Source of the DNA: Paracoccaceae bacterium
Lineage (GTDB): Bacteria; Pseudomonadota; Alphaproteobacteria; Rhodobacterales; Rhodobacteraceae
DNA: 64,000 nt
Reading direction: 5' to 3'
Assembly (NCBI GenBank): GCA_022843025.1
Contig: JALHOL010000001.1
Coordinates: 1 to 64,000, forward strand
Under the pieces are notes generated by a model that ran no database searches, had not been told where the DNA came from, and saw only the letters and a list, made by a program, of their open reading frames with translations. A program made the translations under genes and the position numbers. Shown piece by piece: positions 31,139 to 40,126 of this stretch. The first letter of the stretch is position 1. Every line of letters starts with the position of its first letter.

Positions 31139-31170
31139 CGGGCCCCGGAAACGGGGCCCGTTCATTGTTT
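31139..31170 (+). terminator. Rho-independent terminator of the RTX gene
   Basis: CGGGCCCCG, GAAA tetraloop, CGGGGCCCG (31139-31160), then TTCATTGTTT, 22 bases after the RTX stop. Confidence 0.85.
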
Positions 31171-31291
31171 CTGCCGGGGCCAGACCTTGGTCGCGCAATC
31201 CATCGGACTTTGCGCCGTCCACAAGAGACCCACGCGCTGCCATTCTGCCCTTTCCGCCCTACACCGGGACGGCAGCAGAAAGGACAGGGGC

Positions 31292-31420
31292 GTGTCTGCC
31301 AGAATTGCCGAATTTGCGAATGGCTTAATCCGCTTCGCCTTACCCTTCGCCTCGCGCGGCACGCTGATCACCTTGGGTTTCGTCACGGCCCTGCTGATTT
31401 GCGAAAGACTGGCCTTCTAG
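31292..31420 (+). CDS. Possible 42-residue membrane peptide
   Basis: GTG start at 31292 with a good AAGGA site eight bases upstream. The peptide begins VSARIAEFANGLIRF and contains one hydrophobic helix (GTLITLGFVTALLI) flanked by charged residues. It lies between the RTX terminator and the convergent SulP gene and is unrelated to either by sequence. The ribosome site and helix favour a real small protein, but length alone makes this uncertain. Confidence 0.35.
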   Translation: MSARIAEFANGLIRFALPFASRGTLITLGFVTALLICERLAF

Positions 31421-31427
31421 GCCAAGG

Positions 31428-33155
31428 CTATCCCTGCCCGCCTGACGCGCCCGTCAACGCGCACCAGGCGTCATACTGGCTGATGAATACCCGGCCCGTC
31501 AGCGACTTCAGGAGATGCGACCGCTGCAACCGGTCCATCACTGGCCCCTTCACCTCGGACAGGTGCAGCCGCACGCCCAAGCCCCGCAGATGCGCATTGA
31601 TCGCCTCCAGCGTCTCCAACGCGGTCATGTCGATCTCATTCACCGCGGAACACATCAGCACCACATCCCGCACCTCCGGCGCATCCGCCAGCCGCGCCAT
31701 CACCATATCCTCCAGAAACCGCGTATTGGCGAAATACAGGCTTTCGTCGATCCGCAGCGTCACCAGCGCTGGATGGGTCTGCACCTCGAACCGGTTGATA
31801 TTGCGGAAATGCTGCGTCCCTGCGATCAGCCCCACCTCTGCCACATGCGGCCGCGACGTGCGCCACAGATGCAGCAGCACCGACAGGGCCACCCCCACGG
31901 ATACCCCCGCCTCTACCCCTGCACCCAGCGTCACAAGGATCGTCCCCGCTACAGCCGCGAAATCCGCGCGGGAATAGTCCCACGTCCGCCGCAACACCGA
32001 CAGGTCCACCAACCCCAGCACCGCCACGATGATCGTCGCCGCCAGCGTGGCCTTGGGTAGAAAAAACAGCAGCGGCGTCAATAGCAGCGCCGCCGCCGCC
32101 AGCCCCAGCGCGGTAAAGGCCCCCGCCGCAGGCGTCGCCGCCCCGGCATCCGCATTCACCACCGACCGCGCAAATCCCCCGGTCACCGGGAACCCGCCCG
32201 TCACTGCCGCGCCCAGATTGGCCGCCCCCAGCGCCACCAATTCTTGATCCGGCACGATCCGCTGCCCCCGCCGCGCCGCCAGCGTCTGCGCCACGGAAAC
32301 CGATTCCACAAACCCGATCAGCGAAATCAGCAGCGCCGGCACCAGCAGCGCCCGCCACAGGTCCGGGTCAAAGACGGGCGAGGTAAAGGGCGGCAGGCTC
32401 TGCGGCACCGCCCCCACCACCGCCACGCCCCGCGCCTCAAGGCCCAACCCCCAGACCGCGACCGTCGTCGCCACCACGGCCAGAACCGGCCCCGCCTTCG
32501 TCAGCGCATCAGCCAGTCGCGCCGGAACACCCAACCCGCGCAAGCATCCCTTCATCCGCTTGCGGACCCAGACCAGAAACCCCACCGCCGCCGCCCCGAT
32601 CAGCGCGGTGATCCAACTCGCCCCGCCGAGCCCGCCCAGCAGTCCCAACACCAGCTCCGGCAGCGTATCCCCGCTGATCTTTACCCCCAGCAAAGGCCCC
32701 AACTGCCCCGCCGCAATCAGCAGCGCCGATGCGGTGATGAACCCCGAAATCACCGGATGGCTCAGGAAATTCGCGATAAAGCCCAACCGCAGCAGCCCCA
32801 TCCCCAGCAGCATCGCGCCTGACATCGCCGCCAGTGTCAGCGCGGCCGTCGCGTAATCCGCCGTTCCCGCCGCCGCCACCTCTCCCACCGCTGCCGCCGT
32901 CATCAGCGACACCACCGCCACCGGCCCCACCGCCAGCACGCGCGACGTGCCGAACACCGCATAGATCAGGATAGGCAGAATGGATGCATACAGCCCCGCC
33001 TCTGGCGGCAACCCGGCCAGCAAGGCATAGGCCAGCGATTGCGGGATCAACATGATCGTCACAATCACCGCCGCCAGCAGATCATTGCCCAGATCAGCGC
33101 GCGAATAAACACGCGCCCAGCCCAGAATGGGGAAGTATCGCCGCAGATCGGCCAT
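31428..33155 (-). CDS. SulP-family anion transporter with STAS domain
   Basis: Inner-membrane transporter for sulfate or a related anion such as bicarbonate, 575 residues. About 10-12 hydrophobic segments include the SulP landmarks IPQSLAYALLAGLPPEAGLY and GAAVTGGFPVTGGFARSVVN; the C-terminal about 120 residues form a cytoplasmic STAS domain (LRIDESLYFANTRFLEDMV, VVLMCSAVNEIDMTALETLE). ATG at 33155 lies just after the stop of the metallo-beta-lactamase gene, so the two form an operon. That pairing favours sulfite or sulfate from sulfur oxidation as cargo; inference from context. Confidence 0.92.
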   Translation of the reverse strand: MADLRRYFPILGWARVYSRADLGNDLLAAVIVTIMLIPQSLAYALLAGLPPEAGLYASILPILIYAVFGTSRVLAVGPVAVVSLMTAAAVGEVAAAGTADYATAALTLAAMSGAMLLGMGLLRLGFIANFLSHPVISGFITASALLIAAGQLGPLLGVKISGDTLPELVLGLLGGLGGASWITALIGAAAVGFLVWVRKRMKGCLRGLGVPARLADALTKAGPVLAVVATTVAVWGLGLEARGVAVVGAVPQSLPPFTSPVFDPDLWRALLVPALLISLIGFVESVSVAQTLAARRGQRIVPDQELVALGAANLGAAVTGGFPVTGGFARSVVNADAGAATPAAGAFTALGLAAAALLLTPLLFFLPKATLAATIIVAVLGLVDLSVLRRTWDYSRADFAAVAGTILVTLGAGVEAGVSVGVALSVLLHLWRTSRPHVAEVGLIAGTQHFRNINRFEVQTHPALVTLRIDESLYFANTRFLEDMVMARLADAPEVRDVVLMCSAVNEIDMTALETLEAINAHLRGLGVRLHLSEVKGPVMDRLQRSHLLKSLTGRVFISQYDAWCALTGASGGQG

Positions 33156-33159
33156 CACA

Positions 33160-34044
33160 TCACAGCCCGTTCACCGGAACCTTCAGCATCGGTCGCCCGC
33201 TGGCATCGGTCGGAATTTCGCCCGCCCGCATGTTCACCTGCAAAGATGGGATGATCAGCTTTGGCATCGCCAACGTCGCATCGCGCTGGGTCCGGAATTG
33301 GATGAAACTCTCCCGCGTCGCGCCCGCGCCCACATGGATGTTATGCGCCTTCTCCTCGCCCACGGTGGTTTCCCATCGGATGTCCCGCCCGTTCGGGCCA
33401 TAGTCGTGGCACATGAACAGCCGCATCTCATCGGGCAGGGACAGCACCGTCTGGATGCTGTCAAACAGCACCCCCGCGTCTCCCCCCGGAAAATCCGCCC
33501 GCGCCGATCCGCCATCCGGCATGAACAGCGTATCGCCGACAAAGGCCGCATCCCCGATCACATGCGTCATGCAGGCAGGCGTATGTCCCGACGTGTGGAT
33601 CGCCACAGCCTCCATCCCGCCGATCCGGTACCTGTCGCCATCCTCGAACAGCGCATCGAACTGGCTGCCGTCACGCTGAAACTCGGTCCCTTCGTTGAAG
33701 ATTTTGCCGAACGTGTCCTGCACCACGGTGATCTTCGCCCCGATCCCGATCTTCCCGCCCAGCTTGCCCTGAATATAGGGCGCGGCCGACAGATGGTCGG
33801 CATGGACATGGGTTTCGATCAACCACTCCAGCCGCCACCCCTTGTCGCGGATAAAGGCAATGATCTCATCGGCATGGTCATAGGTGATCCGCCCGGCGGC
33901 ATAGTCGATATCCATTACGGAATCGATCACTGCACAGGCATCAGATGCTGGGTCGCGCACGACGTAACTGATCGTATTCGTCGCCGGATCAAAGAACCCC
34001 GTCACCTCGGGCCGAAGGGTCATGTCTGCTGCAAAGGCGGTCAT
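33160..34044 (-). CDS. Metallo-beta-lactamase-fold protein, persulfide-dioxygenase-like (Blh/ETHE1 group)
   Basis: 294-residue cytoplasmic metalloenzyme. The metal site is visible as ETHVHADHLSAAPYI, with further ligands in HTSGHTPACMTHVIGD, GDTLFMPDGGSARADFPGG and FMCHDYGPNGRD. These last motifs mark the ETHE1/Blh persulfide dioxygenase group, which oxidises glutathione persulfide to sulfite, rather than beta-lactamases. The ATG at 34044 follows AGTGAGG. First gene of a two-gene operon with the SulP transporter; an AT-rich dyad lies just upstream. Glyoxalase II is a less likely alternative. Confidence 0.85.
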   Translation of the reverse strand: MTAFAADMTLRPEVTGFFDPATNTISYVVRDPASDACAVIDSVMDIDYAAGRITYDHADEIIAFIRDKGWRLEWLIETHVHADHLSAAPYIQGKLGGKIGIGAKITVVQDTFGKIFNEGTEFQRDGSQFDALFEDGDRYRIGGMEAVAIHTSGHTPACMTHVIGDAAFVGDTLFMPDGGSARADFPGGDAGVLFDSIQTVLSLPDEMRLFMCHDYGPNGRDIRWETTVGEEKAHNIHVGAGATRESFIQFRTQRDATLAMPKLIIPSLQVNMRAGEIPTDASGRPMLKVPVNGL

Positions 34045-34077
34045 CGCGAACCTCACTTCTGTCCTGCTTTGGTGCCC

Positions 34078-34125
34078 GATATAGATACATATTCACAAAA
34101 TACAATGTGTAATGCATGATATGCC
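34078..34125. promoter_or_regulatory. AT-rich dyad between persulfide and methylamine operons
   Basis: An AT-rich island in the divergent 200-base gap, with imperfect inverted arms ATTCACA (34091-34097) and TGTGTAAT (34106-34113) and outer GATAT elements. Related MBL genes are often controlled by a BigR-type repressor binding such a site, but no bigR gene is in the window. Confidence 0.4.
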
Positions 34126-34246
34126 ATCACGCCACCGTAACCACATCGCCCAATGTCGGTTCTGGATGGGTGCTTGGCGGAAACGGATGGATGTTTTCCC
34201 GCCCGCAGGACCATAGTCCCCCCAAGAACAAGGATGGACACAGACC

Positions 34247-35497
34247 ATGCGCTATTCCGGCTTCCGTGTGATCGCCGAGGCTCTGACAGGCCACAAGGGA
34301 TGGAAACCCGCATGGCGCGATCCCGAACCGCAATCCGCCTATGATTACATCATCATCGGCGGCGGCGGCCACGGCCTTGCCACGGCCTATTATCTGGCCA
34401 AGGAATTCCGGCAGGCCCGCATCGCCGTGCTTGAAAAGGGCTATCTCGGCGGTGGCAACGTCGGGCGGAACACCACCATCATCCGCTCCAACTATCTGCT
34501 CGACGGCAACGAACCCTTCTACGAATTTTCGCTCAAACTCTGGGAAGGGCTGGAGCAGGACTTCAACTACAACGCCATGGTGTCCCAGCGCGGGATCATC
34601 AACCTTTACCACACCGACGCGCAGCGCGACGCCTATACGCGGCGCGGCAATGCCATGATCCTGCATGGTGCGGACGCGGAACTGCTGAACCGCGATCAGG
34701 TCCGCGCGATGTATCCCTTCCTGAACTTCGACAACGCCCGCTTCCCGATCAAGGGCGCGCTGATGCAGCGGCGCGGCGGCACCGTCCGCCATGATGCCGT
34801 CGCATGGGGCTACGCACGCGGGGCCGACATGCGCGGCGTCGACCTCATCCAGAACTGCGAAGTCATCGGCATCCGCACCGAGGCTGGCCGCGTCACCGGT
34901 GTGGACACCACGCGCGGCTTTATCGGCGCAAAGAAAGTCGGCGTCGCCGTCGCAGGCTCCTCGTCCAAGGTCATGTCGCATGTGAACATCCGCCTGCCGA
35001 TGGAATCCCACGTCCTTCAGGCCTTCGTCTCCGAAGGCCTGAAACCCGTCATCGACGGCGTCATGACCTATGGCGCAGGCCACTTCTACGTCAGCCAGTC
35101 CGACAAGGGCGGTCTGGTTTTCGGCGGCGACATCGACGGCTACAACTCCTACGCCCAACGCGGCAACATGCCCGTGGTCGAAGACGTGGCCGAAGGCGGC
35201 ATGTCCCTCATGCCGATGATCGGCCGCGCGCGCCTTCTGCGGTCATGGGGCGGGATCATGGACATGTCGATGGACGGATCGCCGATCATCGACAAGACCG
35301 GTATCGACGGCCTCTATTTCAACGGCGGCTGGTGTTATGGCGGCTTCAAGGCCACCCCCGCCTCCGGCTGGTGCTTCGCGCATCTTCTGGCCACCGACAC
35401 ACCCCATTCCACCGCCACCGCCTATCGCTTCGATCGCTTCCGCAAGGGGTTGATGATCGACGAAAAAGGGCAGGGCGCGCAGCCCAACCTGCATTGA
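34247..35497 (+). CDS. mgdA: N-methylglutamate dehydrogenase subunit A (SoxB-like)
   Basis: 416-residue flavoprotein subunit homologous to sarcosine oxidase beta. It shows the dinucleotide-binding YDYIIIGGGGHGLATAYYLA (about 33-52), GNVGRNTTIIRSNYL and RRGGTVRHDAVAWGYARG, whose His is the usual covalent FMN-attachment residue. The ATG at 34247 follows AAGGA. The Sox or Mgd identity cannot be told from this subunit alone; I call mgdA because mgsABC and gmaS lie in the same locus. The complex oxidises N-methylglutamate to glutamate, releasing the methyl group as formaldehyde or methylene-THF. Confidence 0.85.
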   Translation: MRYSGFRVIAEALTGHKGWKPAWRDPEPQSAYDYIIIGGGGHGLATAYYLAKEFRQARIAVLEKGYLGGGNVGRNTTIIRSNYLLDGNEPFYEFSLKLWEGLEQDFNYNAMVSQRGIINLYHTDAQRDAYTRRGNAMILHGADAELLNRDQVRAMYPFLNFDNARFPIKGALMQRRGGTVRHDAVAWGYARGADMRGVDLIQNCEVIGIRTEAGRVTGVDTTRGFIGAKKVGVAVAGSSSKVMSHVNIRLPMESHVLQAFVSEGLKPVIDGVMTYGAGHFYVSQSDKGGLVFGGDIDGYNSYAQRGNMPVVEDVAEGGMSLMPMIGRARLLRSWGGIMDMSMDGSPIIDKTGIDGLYFNGGWCYGGFKATPASGWCFAHLLATDTPHSTATAYRFDRFRKGLMIDEKGQGAQPNLH

Positions 35498-35507
35498 AGG
35501 GCCAGCC

Positions 35508-35807
35508 ATGATCATCAACCACCCCCTCCTCGGTCCTCGCGACGCGCAGGAATTCACCTATCTCGGTGACGCCGCCCTGATCGACCGCCCCGACGCGCTG
35601 TCCTTCGCCGACAGCGCCGCCGCGCAGGACGCCTTCCACGACTACCTCTATCTCCGCGACAACCCCGCAGGCGACCACCGCGAGCTTTGGTATCACGAAC
35701 AGGGCGACCGCTCCTGGCTCGTCGTCACCCGCAACACCGTCACGCACGAGATCACGAAGGTCGAACTCGCCCGCGATGTGGCCCGCGCAAAGGGGCGCAG
35801 CAAATGA
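35508..35807 (+). CDS. mgdB: N-methylglutamate dehydrogenase subunit B (SoxD-like), cysteine-free
   Basis: 99-residue delta-type subunit. The family frame is clear: GPRDAQEFTYLGDA near the N-terminus and ELWYHEQGDRSWLVVTRNT then VTHEITKVE. Heterotetrameric sarcosine oxidase delta subunits bind zinc through an N-terminal CPYC motif and a later H-x3-GC. Here these positions read HPLL and HEQGD, and the whole protein has no Cys, so zinc cannot be bound in the usual way. It lies 10 bases after mgdA and overlaps mgdC by 4 bases. Confidence 0.85.
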   Translation: MIINHPLLGPRDAQEFTYLGDAALIDRPDALSFADSAAAQDAFHDYLYLRDNPAGDHRELWYHEQGDRSWLVVTRNTVTHEITKVELARDVARAKGRSK

Positions 35808-38755
35808 CGCAAGACAACCGCATCAAGGGCGGCCAGATCGACCGCTCGCGCACCCTGCGCTTCACCTTCGACGGCCACCCCTATACCGGCCACCCGGGCG
35901 ACACCCTCGCCTCTGCGCTGCTGGCAAATGGCGTCCGCCTGATGGGCCGCAGCTTCAAATACCACCGCCCGCGCGGCCCCCTGTCGGCGGGCAGCGAAGA
36001 ACCCAACGCCATCGTCGAACTCCGCTCCGGCGCGCGGCAGGAACCCAACACCCGCGCCACCGTGGCCGAACTCTTCGACGGGCTGGAAGCCAACAGCCAG
36101 AACCGCTTCCCCTCGCTCAAATTCGACCTGATGGGGATCAACGACCGCCTCTCGCCCTTCTTCGCCGCAGGCTTCTATTACAAGACCTTCATGTGGCCCG
36201 CCGCCTACTGGGAAAAGCTCTACGAACCCATCATCCGTCGCGCCGCAGGTCTTGGCTCCCTGACCCGTCAGGACGACCCCGACGAATACGACAAGGGCTT
36301 CCTGCACTGCGACATCCTCATCATCGGCGCAGGCCCCGCAGGCCTGATGGCCGCCCTGACCGCAGGCCGCGCCGGTGCCCGCGTTATTCTTGCCGACGAA
36401 GATTTCCGCATGGGTGGCCGCCTGAACGCGGAAACCCTGACCATCGGCAACCATTCCGGCGCCGACTGGGCCGAAGACACCGTCCGCACCCTGCACCAGA
36501 TGCCCAACGTCCGCCTCATGCCCCGCACGACCGTCGTGGGCGCGATGGACCACGGCATCTATTCCGCCGTCGAACGCGTGTCAGACCACCTTCCCGTCCC
36601 GGCCCCCGGCAAACCCCGCCAGATCCTCTGGCGTATCTATTCCCGCCACGCGATCCTTGCAGGCGGGGCCACCGAACGCCCCATCGCGTTTGAAAACAAC
36701 GACCGCCCGGGCATCATGCTGGCTGGCGCGCTCCGCACCTACGCCAACCGCTTTGCCGTTGCCGTGGGCGACAGCGTCGCCGTCTTCACCAACAACGATG
36801 ACGGCCTGCGCACCGCCACCGACCTTCAGGCAAAGGGCGTGAACATCGCCGCCGTGATCGACACGCGGCAGGAAGGCGAACTGCTGCCCGGCATCCGCCA
36901 CCTGAAAGGCGCGCAGGTGATCGACAGCGCAGGCCGCCTCGGCCTGAAATCCGTCACCATCCGCCATGCCAACGGGCGCTCCGAAACGCTTTCCGTCAAC
37001 GCCCTCGGCGTTTCGGGCGGCTGGAACCCCAACCTCAACATCGCCAGCCACCACCGCGGCCGCCCGCTGTGGAACGACGCCATCCACGCCTTCACCCCGC
37101 CCGCCGACGGCCCCGCCAACCTGACCGCCGCAGGGGCCGCCGCGGGCGCCATGTCCACCCACGCCGCCCTGACCACCGGCGCGGCACAGGCAAACGCCGC
37201 GCTTGCCGCCCTTGGCCTGCAAACCCACACCCCCGACCTGCCCAAGGCCGAGGATGCACCCGTGAACATCACCCCCTTCTGGTATGTCCACGAAGGCAAG
37301 GGCCGCGCCTGGATCGACCAGCAGAACGATGTCACGGTCAAAGACATCAAGCTGGCAAAGCAGGAAAACTTCACCTCGGTCGAACACCTGAAACGCTACA
37401 CCACCCTCGGCATGGCCACCGATCAGGGCAAGACCAGCAACATCACCGGCCTTGCCATCATGGCGGAACTGACGGGTCGCACGATCCCGCAGACGGGCAC
37501 CACCATCTACCGCCCGCCCTACACGCCCGTGGCGATGGGCACCCTCGCAGGCCGGTCCCGTGCCCATGAATTCAAACCCACCCGCCTGACCCCGTCGCAC
37601 AAATGGGCCACGGAACAGGGCGCGGTCTTCGTCGAAGTCGGCATGTGGCTGCGCGCCCAATGGTTCCCCGAAGCTGGTGAAACGACATGGCGCCAGTCGG
37701 TCGACCGCGAGGTGCTGCAAACCCGCGCCTCTGTCGGCATCTGCGACGTGACGACCCTCGGCAAGATCGACATTCAGGGCCGCGACGCCGGTGCCTTCCT
37801 CGACAAGGTCTATGCCAACACCTTCTCCACCCTTCCCGTCGGCAAGGTCCGCTATGGCCTGATGCTGCGCGAAGACGGGATCGTGATGGATGACGGCACC
37901 ACCGCCCGCATGGGCGAAAACGAATGGGTGACGACGACCACCACCGCCAACGCGGTCCCCGTCTTTCGCCACCTCGAATACGTCCGCCAGTGCCTGCACC
38001 CTGACATGGACGTCCAACTCATCTCCACGACCGAGGCCTGGGCGCAATTCTCTGTCGCTGGCCCCAACGCCCGCAAGCTGCTGCAAAAGATCGTCGATCA
38101 GGACATTTCCGATGCAGCCTTCCCCTACATGGCCTGCGGAAACATCACTGTCGCGGGCGGCCTGCGCGCGCGGCTCTTCCGCATCTCCTTCTCGGGCGAA
38201 CTGGCCTATGAAATCGCCGTCCCCACCCGCTACGGCGATGCGATGATCCGCGAACTGATGCAGGCGGGCAAAGAATTCGGCGCCGTCGTCTACGGCACGG
38301 AATCCCTCGGCGTCATGCGCGTCGAAAAGGGCCACGTCGCGGGCAACGAACTCAACGGCACGTCCACCGCGCTCAACATGGGGCTGGGCAAGATGGTGTC
38401 GAAAAAGAAAGACAGTATCGGCATGGTCCTGTCGCAACGCGAAGGGCTGACCACCGAAAACGGCTTCCGCATCGTCGGCGTCAAACCCGTGGACCCGTCC
38501 AAATCTCTCACCGCAGGCTCCCACTTCCTCGACATCGGCGCTGCCCCCGTGGCGGCGAACGATGGCGGCTGGCTCACCTCCGTCGTCTATTCCCCGCACC
38601 TGAAATCCTCTATCGCGCTGGGCTATCTGAAGAACGGCTCCGCCCGCATCGGCGACAGGATGCGCGCCGTGAACCTGCTCGCCAAAACAGAGGTAGAGGT
38701 CGAAATCGTCTCGCCCCACTTCTTCGACCCGGAAGGAGAACGCCTCCGTGGCTGA
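35804..38755 (+). CDS. mgdC: N-methylglutamate dehydrogenase subunit C (SoxA-like)
   Basis: Large 983-residue subunit. Domains: an N-terminal ferredoxin-like fold without Fe-S cysteines (about 15-105), a FAD/NAD-binding domain starting DILIIGAGPAGLMAALTAGR (about 167-186), and a C-terminal GcvT-like folate-binding domain (about 590-983, with ICDVTTLGKIDIQGRDAGAF and GTESLGVMRVEKGHVAGNEL). The folate domain would accept the C1 unit released by oxidation. The start overlaps mgdB by 4 bases, which fixes it against a longer upstream frame. The end overlaps mgdD by 8 bases. Confidence 0.88.
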   Translation: MTQDNRIKGGQIDRSRTLRFTFDGHPYTGHPGDTLASALLANGVRLMGRSFKYHRPRGPLSAGSEEPNAIVELRSGARQEPNTRATVAELFDGLEANSQNRFPSLKFDLMGINDRLSPFFAAGFYYKTFMWPAAYWEKLYEPIIRRAAGLGSLTRQDDPDEYDKGFLHCDILIIGAGPAGLMAALTAGRAGARVILADEDFRMGGRLNAETLTIGNHSGADWAEDTVRTLHQMPNVRLMPRTTVVGAMDHGIYSAVERVSDHLPVPAPGKPRQILWRIYSRHAILAGGATERPIAFENNDRPGIMLAGALRTYANRFAVAVGDSVAVFTNNDDGLRTATDLQAKGVNIAAVIDTRQEGELLPGIRHLKGAQVIDSAGRLGLKSVTIRHANGRSETLSVNALGVSGGWNPNLNIASHHRGRPLWNDAIHAFTPPADGPANLTAAGAAAGAMSTHAALTTGAAQANAALAALGLQTHTPDLPKAEDAPVNITPFWYVHEGKGRAWIDQQNDVTVKDIKLAKQENFTSVEHLKRYTTLGMATDQGKTSNITGLAIMAELTGRTIPQTGTTIYRPPYTPVAMGTLAGRSRAHEFKPTRLTPSHKWATEQGAVFVEVGMWLRAQWFPEAGETTWRQSVDREVLQTRASVGICDVTTLGKIDIQGRDAGAFLDKVYANTFSTLPVGKVRYGLMLREDGIVMDDGTTARMGENEWVTTTTTANAVPVFRHLEYVRQCLHPDMDVQLISTTEAWAQFSVAGPNARKLLQKIVDQDISDAAFPYMACGNITVAGGLRARLFRISFSGELAYEIAVPTRYGDAMIRELMQAGKEFGAVVYGTESLGVMRVEKGHVAGNELNGTSTALNMGLGKMVSKKKDSIGMVLSQREGLTTENGFRIVGVKPVDPSKSLTAGSHFLDIGAAPVAANDGGWLTSVVYSPHLKSSIALGYLKNGSARIGDRMRAVNLLAKTEVEVEIVSPHFFDPEGERLRG

Positions 38756-39314
38756 CCACCGCCTCAAACCGATCACACCCTTGGGCCATGACGCCCCTCA
38801 CAGCGTCACCTTTGGCCCCGTAACCATCGTCGAAGTCACCGATACGGCGCTCGCCTCCCTCGCCACACGGCAGGGCGAGGCGAAAGCCGTGGCCGATATC
38901 GCCGATGTCGCGGGCATCCCGCTCCCTTCCCCCGGCAAGGCCGCGGCAGGCGCAACCTATGCCGCCTTCTGGCTTTCGCCCGACATGTGGATGATCGAGG
39001 CCCCCTTCGCCACGCATGAAGATATCGTCGCGCACCTCAAGCCCCATTTCGGCGAAGCGGCCAGCCTGACGGAACAGACCGACGCATGGGCGCGGTTTGA
39101 TGTGAAAGGCGCGGACCTTCCGGCGATGTTCGAACGCCTCTGCGCCTATGACCTGCGCGCCCAAGGCCCCGGCTCCGCCACCCGCACGGTGATCGAACAC
39201 CTCGGTTGCTATGTCGTGATCCGGGCCGAGGGGTATCTGTCGGTCATCGGCCCGCGCTCTTCGGCTGCATCCGTCTTTCACGCCCTCGAAACGGCGGCCC
39301 GCTCGGCTTACTGA
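38748..39314 (+). CDS. mgdD: N-methylglutamate dehydrogenase subunit D (SoxG-like)
   Basis: 188-residue gamma-type subunit starting with GTG at 38748 after GGAAGGAGA. It has the SoxG/GcvT-like pattern AAFWLSPDMWMIEAP, LTEQTDAWARFDVKGAD, and TRTVIEHLGCYVVIRAEG. It completes the four-subunit operon. Gamma subunits pack against the folate domain of the large subunit. Identification rests on order and these motifs. Confidence 0.82.
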   Translation: MADHRLKPITPLGHDAPHSVTFGPVTIVEVTDTALASLATRQGEAKAVADIADVAGIPLPSPGKAAAGATYAAFWLSPDMWMIEAPFATHEDIVAHLKPHFGEAASLTEQTDAWARFDVKGADLPAMFERLCAYDLRAQGPGSATRTVIEHLGCYVVIRAEGYLSVIGPRSSAASVFHALETAARSAY

Positions 39315-39395
39315 TCCGTCACCACACCGCGCGCGACGTGCATACACTTTGCTGCACCACCGTCTGCACCGCCTGCGGCACAGTGGTTTGCCGAC

Positions 39396-39447
39396 TTGTC
39401 CGCTTGCCGACTTTCCCTATAGTGAAAAAGATATCACCTTTGTTCAC
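39396..39447 (+). promoter_or_regulatory. Promoter and self-operator of the XRE-cupin regulator
   Basis: -35-like TTGTCC (39396-39401), 16 bases, -10 TATAGT (39418-39423). A dyad overlaps the start site: GTGAAAAA (39422-39429) and TTTGTTCAC (39439-39447). Placement fits repression by the protein encoded immediately downstream. Confidence 0.5.
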
Positions 39448-39460
39448 TCGGCGGGTCAGT

Positions 39461-40126
39461 ATGGACGATCAGGATACAGCTCAGGAAATCACCATCCCCA
39501 AATCCAAACCGGCCTTCAGCCAGGACCCGCACCGTGTGCGCGAACTGTCTGAACGCAATCTGGAAATGGCCATCGGCCGCTCCGTCCGCGCCTTTCGCCG
39601 CCAGCAGGGGATGACCGTGGCTGATCTCGCCTCGGTCACCGGGCTGTCCATCGGGATGCTGTCCAAGATCGAAAATGGCATCACCTCGCCCTCGCTCACC
39701 ACGCTGCAAATCCTGTCGCACGCCTTCTCCACCCCCATCACATCCTTCTTCCGTGGGTTCGAAGAACGCCGGGAAGTTCAACATGTTAAGGCCGGCGAAC
39801 ATCTGGAGATCGACCGTCGCGGCACCCGCGCGGGGCATCAATACCATCTGCTCGGCCATGTCGGCTCCAACAGTTCTGGCGTGGTGGTCGAACCCTATCT
39901 GATCACCCTCACCACGGAATCCGATACCTTCCCGACGTTTCAGCATGAAGGCATTGAGCTGCTCTACATGCTGGAGGGAGAGGTGAAATACCGCCACGGC
40001 GATCAGCTGTTCCACCTTGAACCCGGCGACAGCCTGTTCTTCGACGCCGACGCCCAACACGGCCCCGAAGTGCTTGTGAAACTTCCCGCCCGCTATCTGT
40101 CGATCATCAGCTATCCGCAGGCGTGA
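39461..40126 (+). CDS. XRE-family regulator with C-terminal cupin domain
   Basis: 221 residues: an N-terminal extension, a helix-turn-helix at about 45-95 (VRAFRRQQGMTVADLASVTG, LSIGMLSKIENGITSPSLTT), then a small-ligand-binding cupin at about 145-215 (HEGIELLYMLEGEVKYRHGD, LEPGDSLFFDADAQHGP). Such regulators sense amines, amino acids or their derivatives. ATG at 39461 gives the family N-terminus. Set between mgdABCD and the transporter/mgs genes, it is the obvious candidate controller of methylamine use. Its 3' end overlaps the convergent gene by 20 bases. Confidence 0.88.
   Translation: MDDQDTAQEITIPKSKPAFSQDPHRVRELSERNLEMAIGRSVRAFRRQQGMTVADLASVTGLSIGMLSKIENGITSPSLTTLQILSHAFSTPITSFFRGFEERREVQHVKAGEHLEIDRRGTRAGHQYHLLGHVGSNSSGVVVEPYLITLTTESDTFPTFQHEGIELLYMLEGEVKYRHGDQLFHLEPGDSLFFDADAQHGPEVLVKLPARYLSIISYPQA

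Noticed and set aside
36581-38776. 731-codon minus-strand frame opposite mgdC
   Set aside because: Antisense shadow of a strongly supported gene; Gly/Asp/Arg-rich with no family features.
34247-39314. Annotation as heterotetrameric sarcosine oxidase soxBDAG
   Set aside because: The subunits are homologous, but linkage to mgsABC and gmaS and the Cys-free delta subunit fit N-methylglutamate dehydrogenase better.
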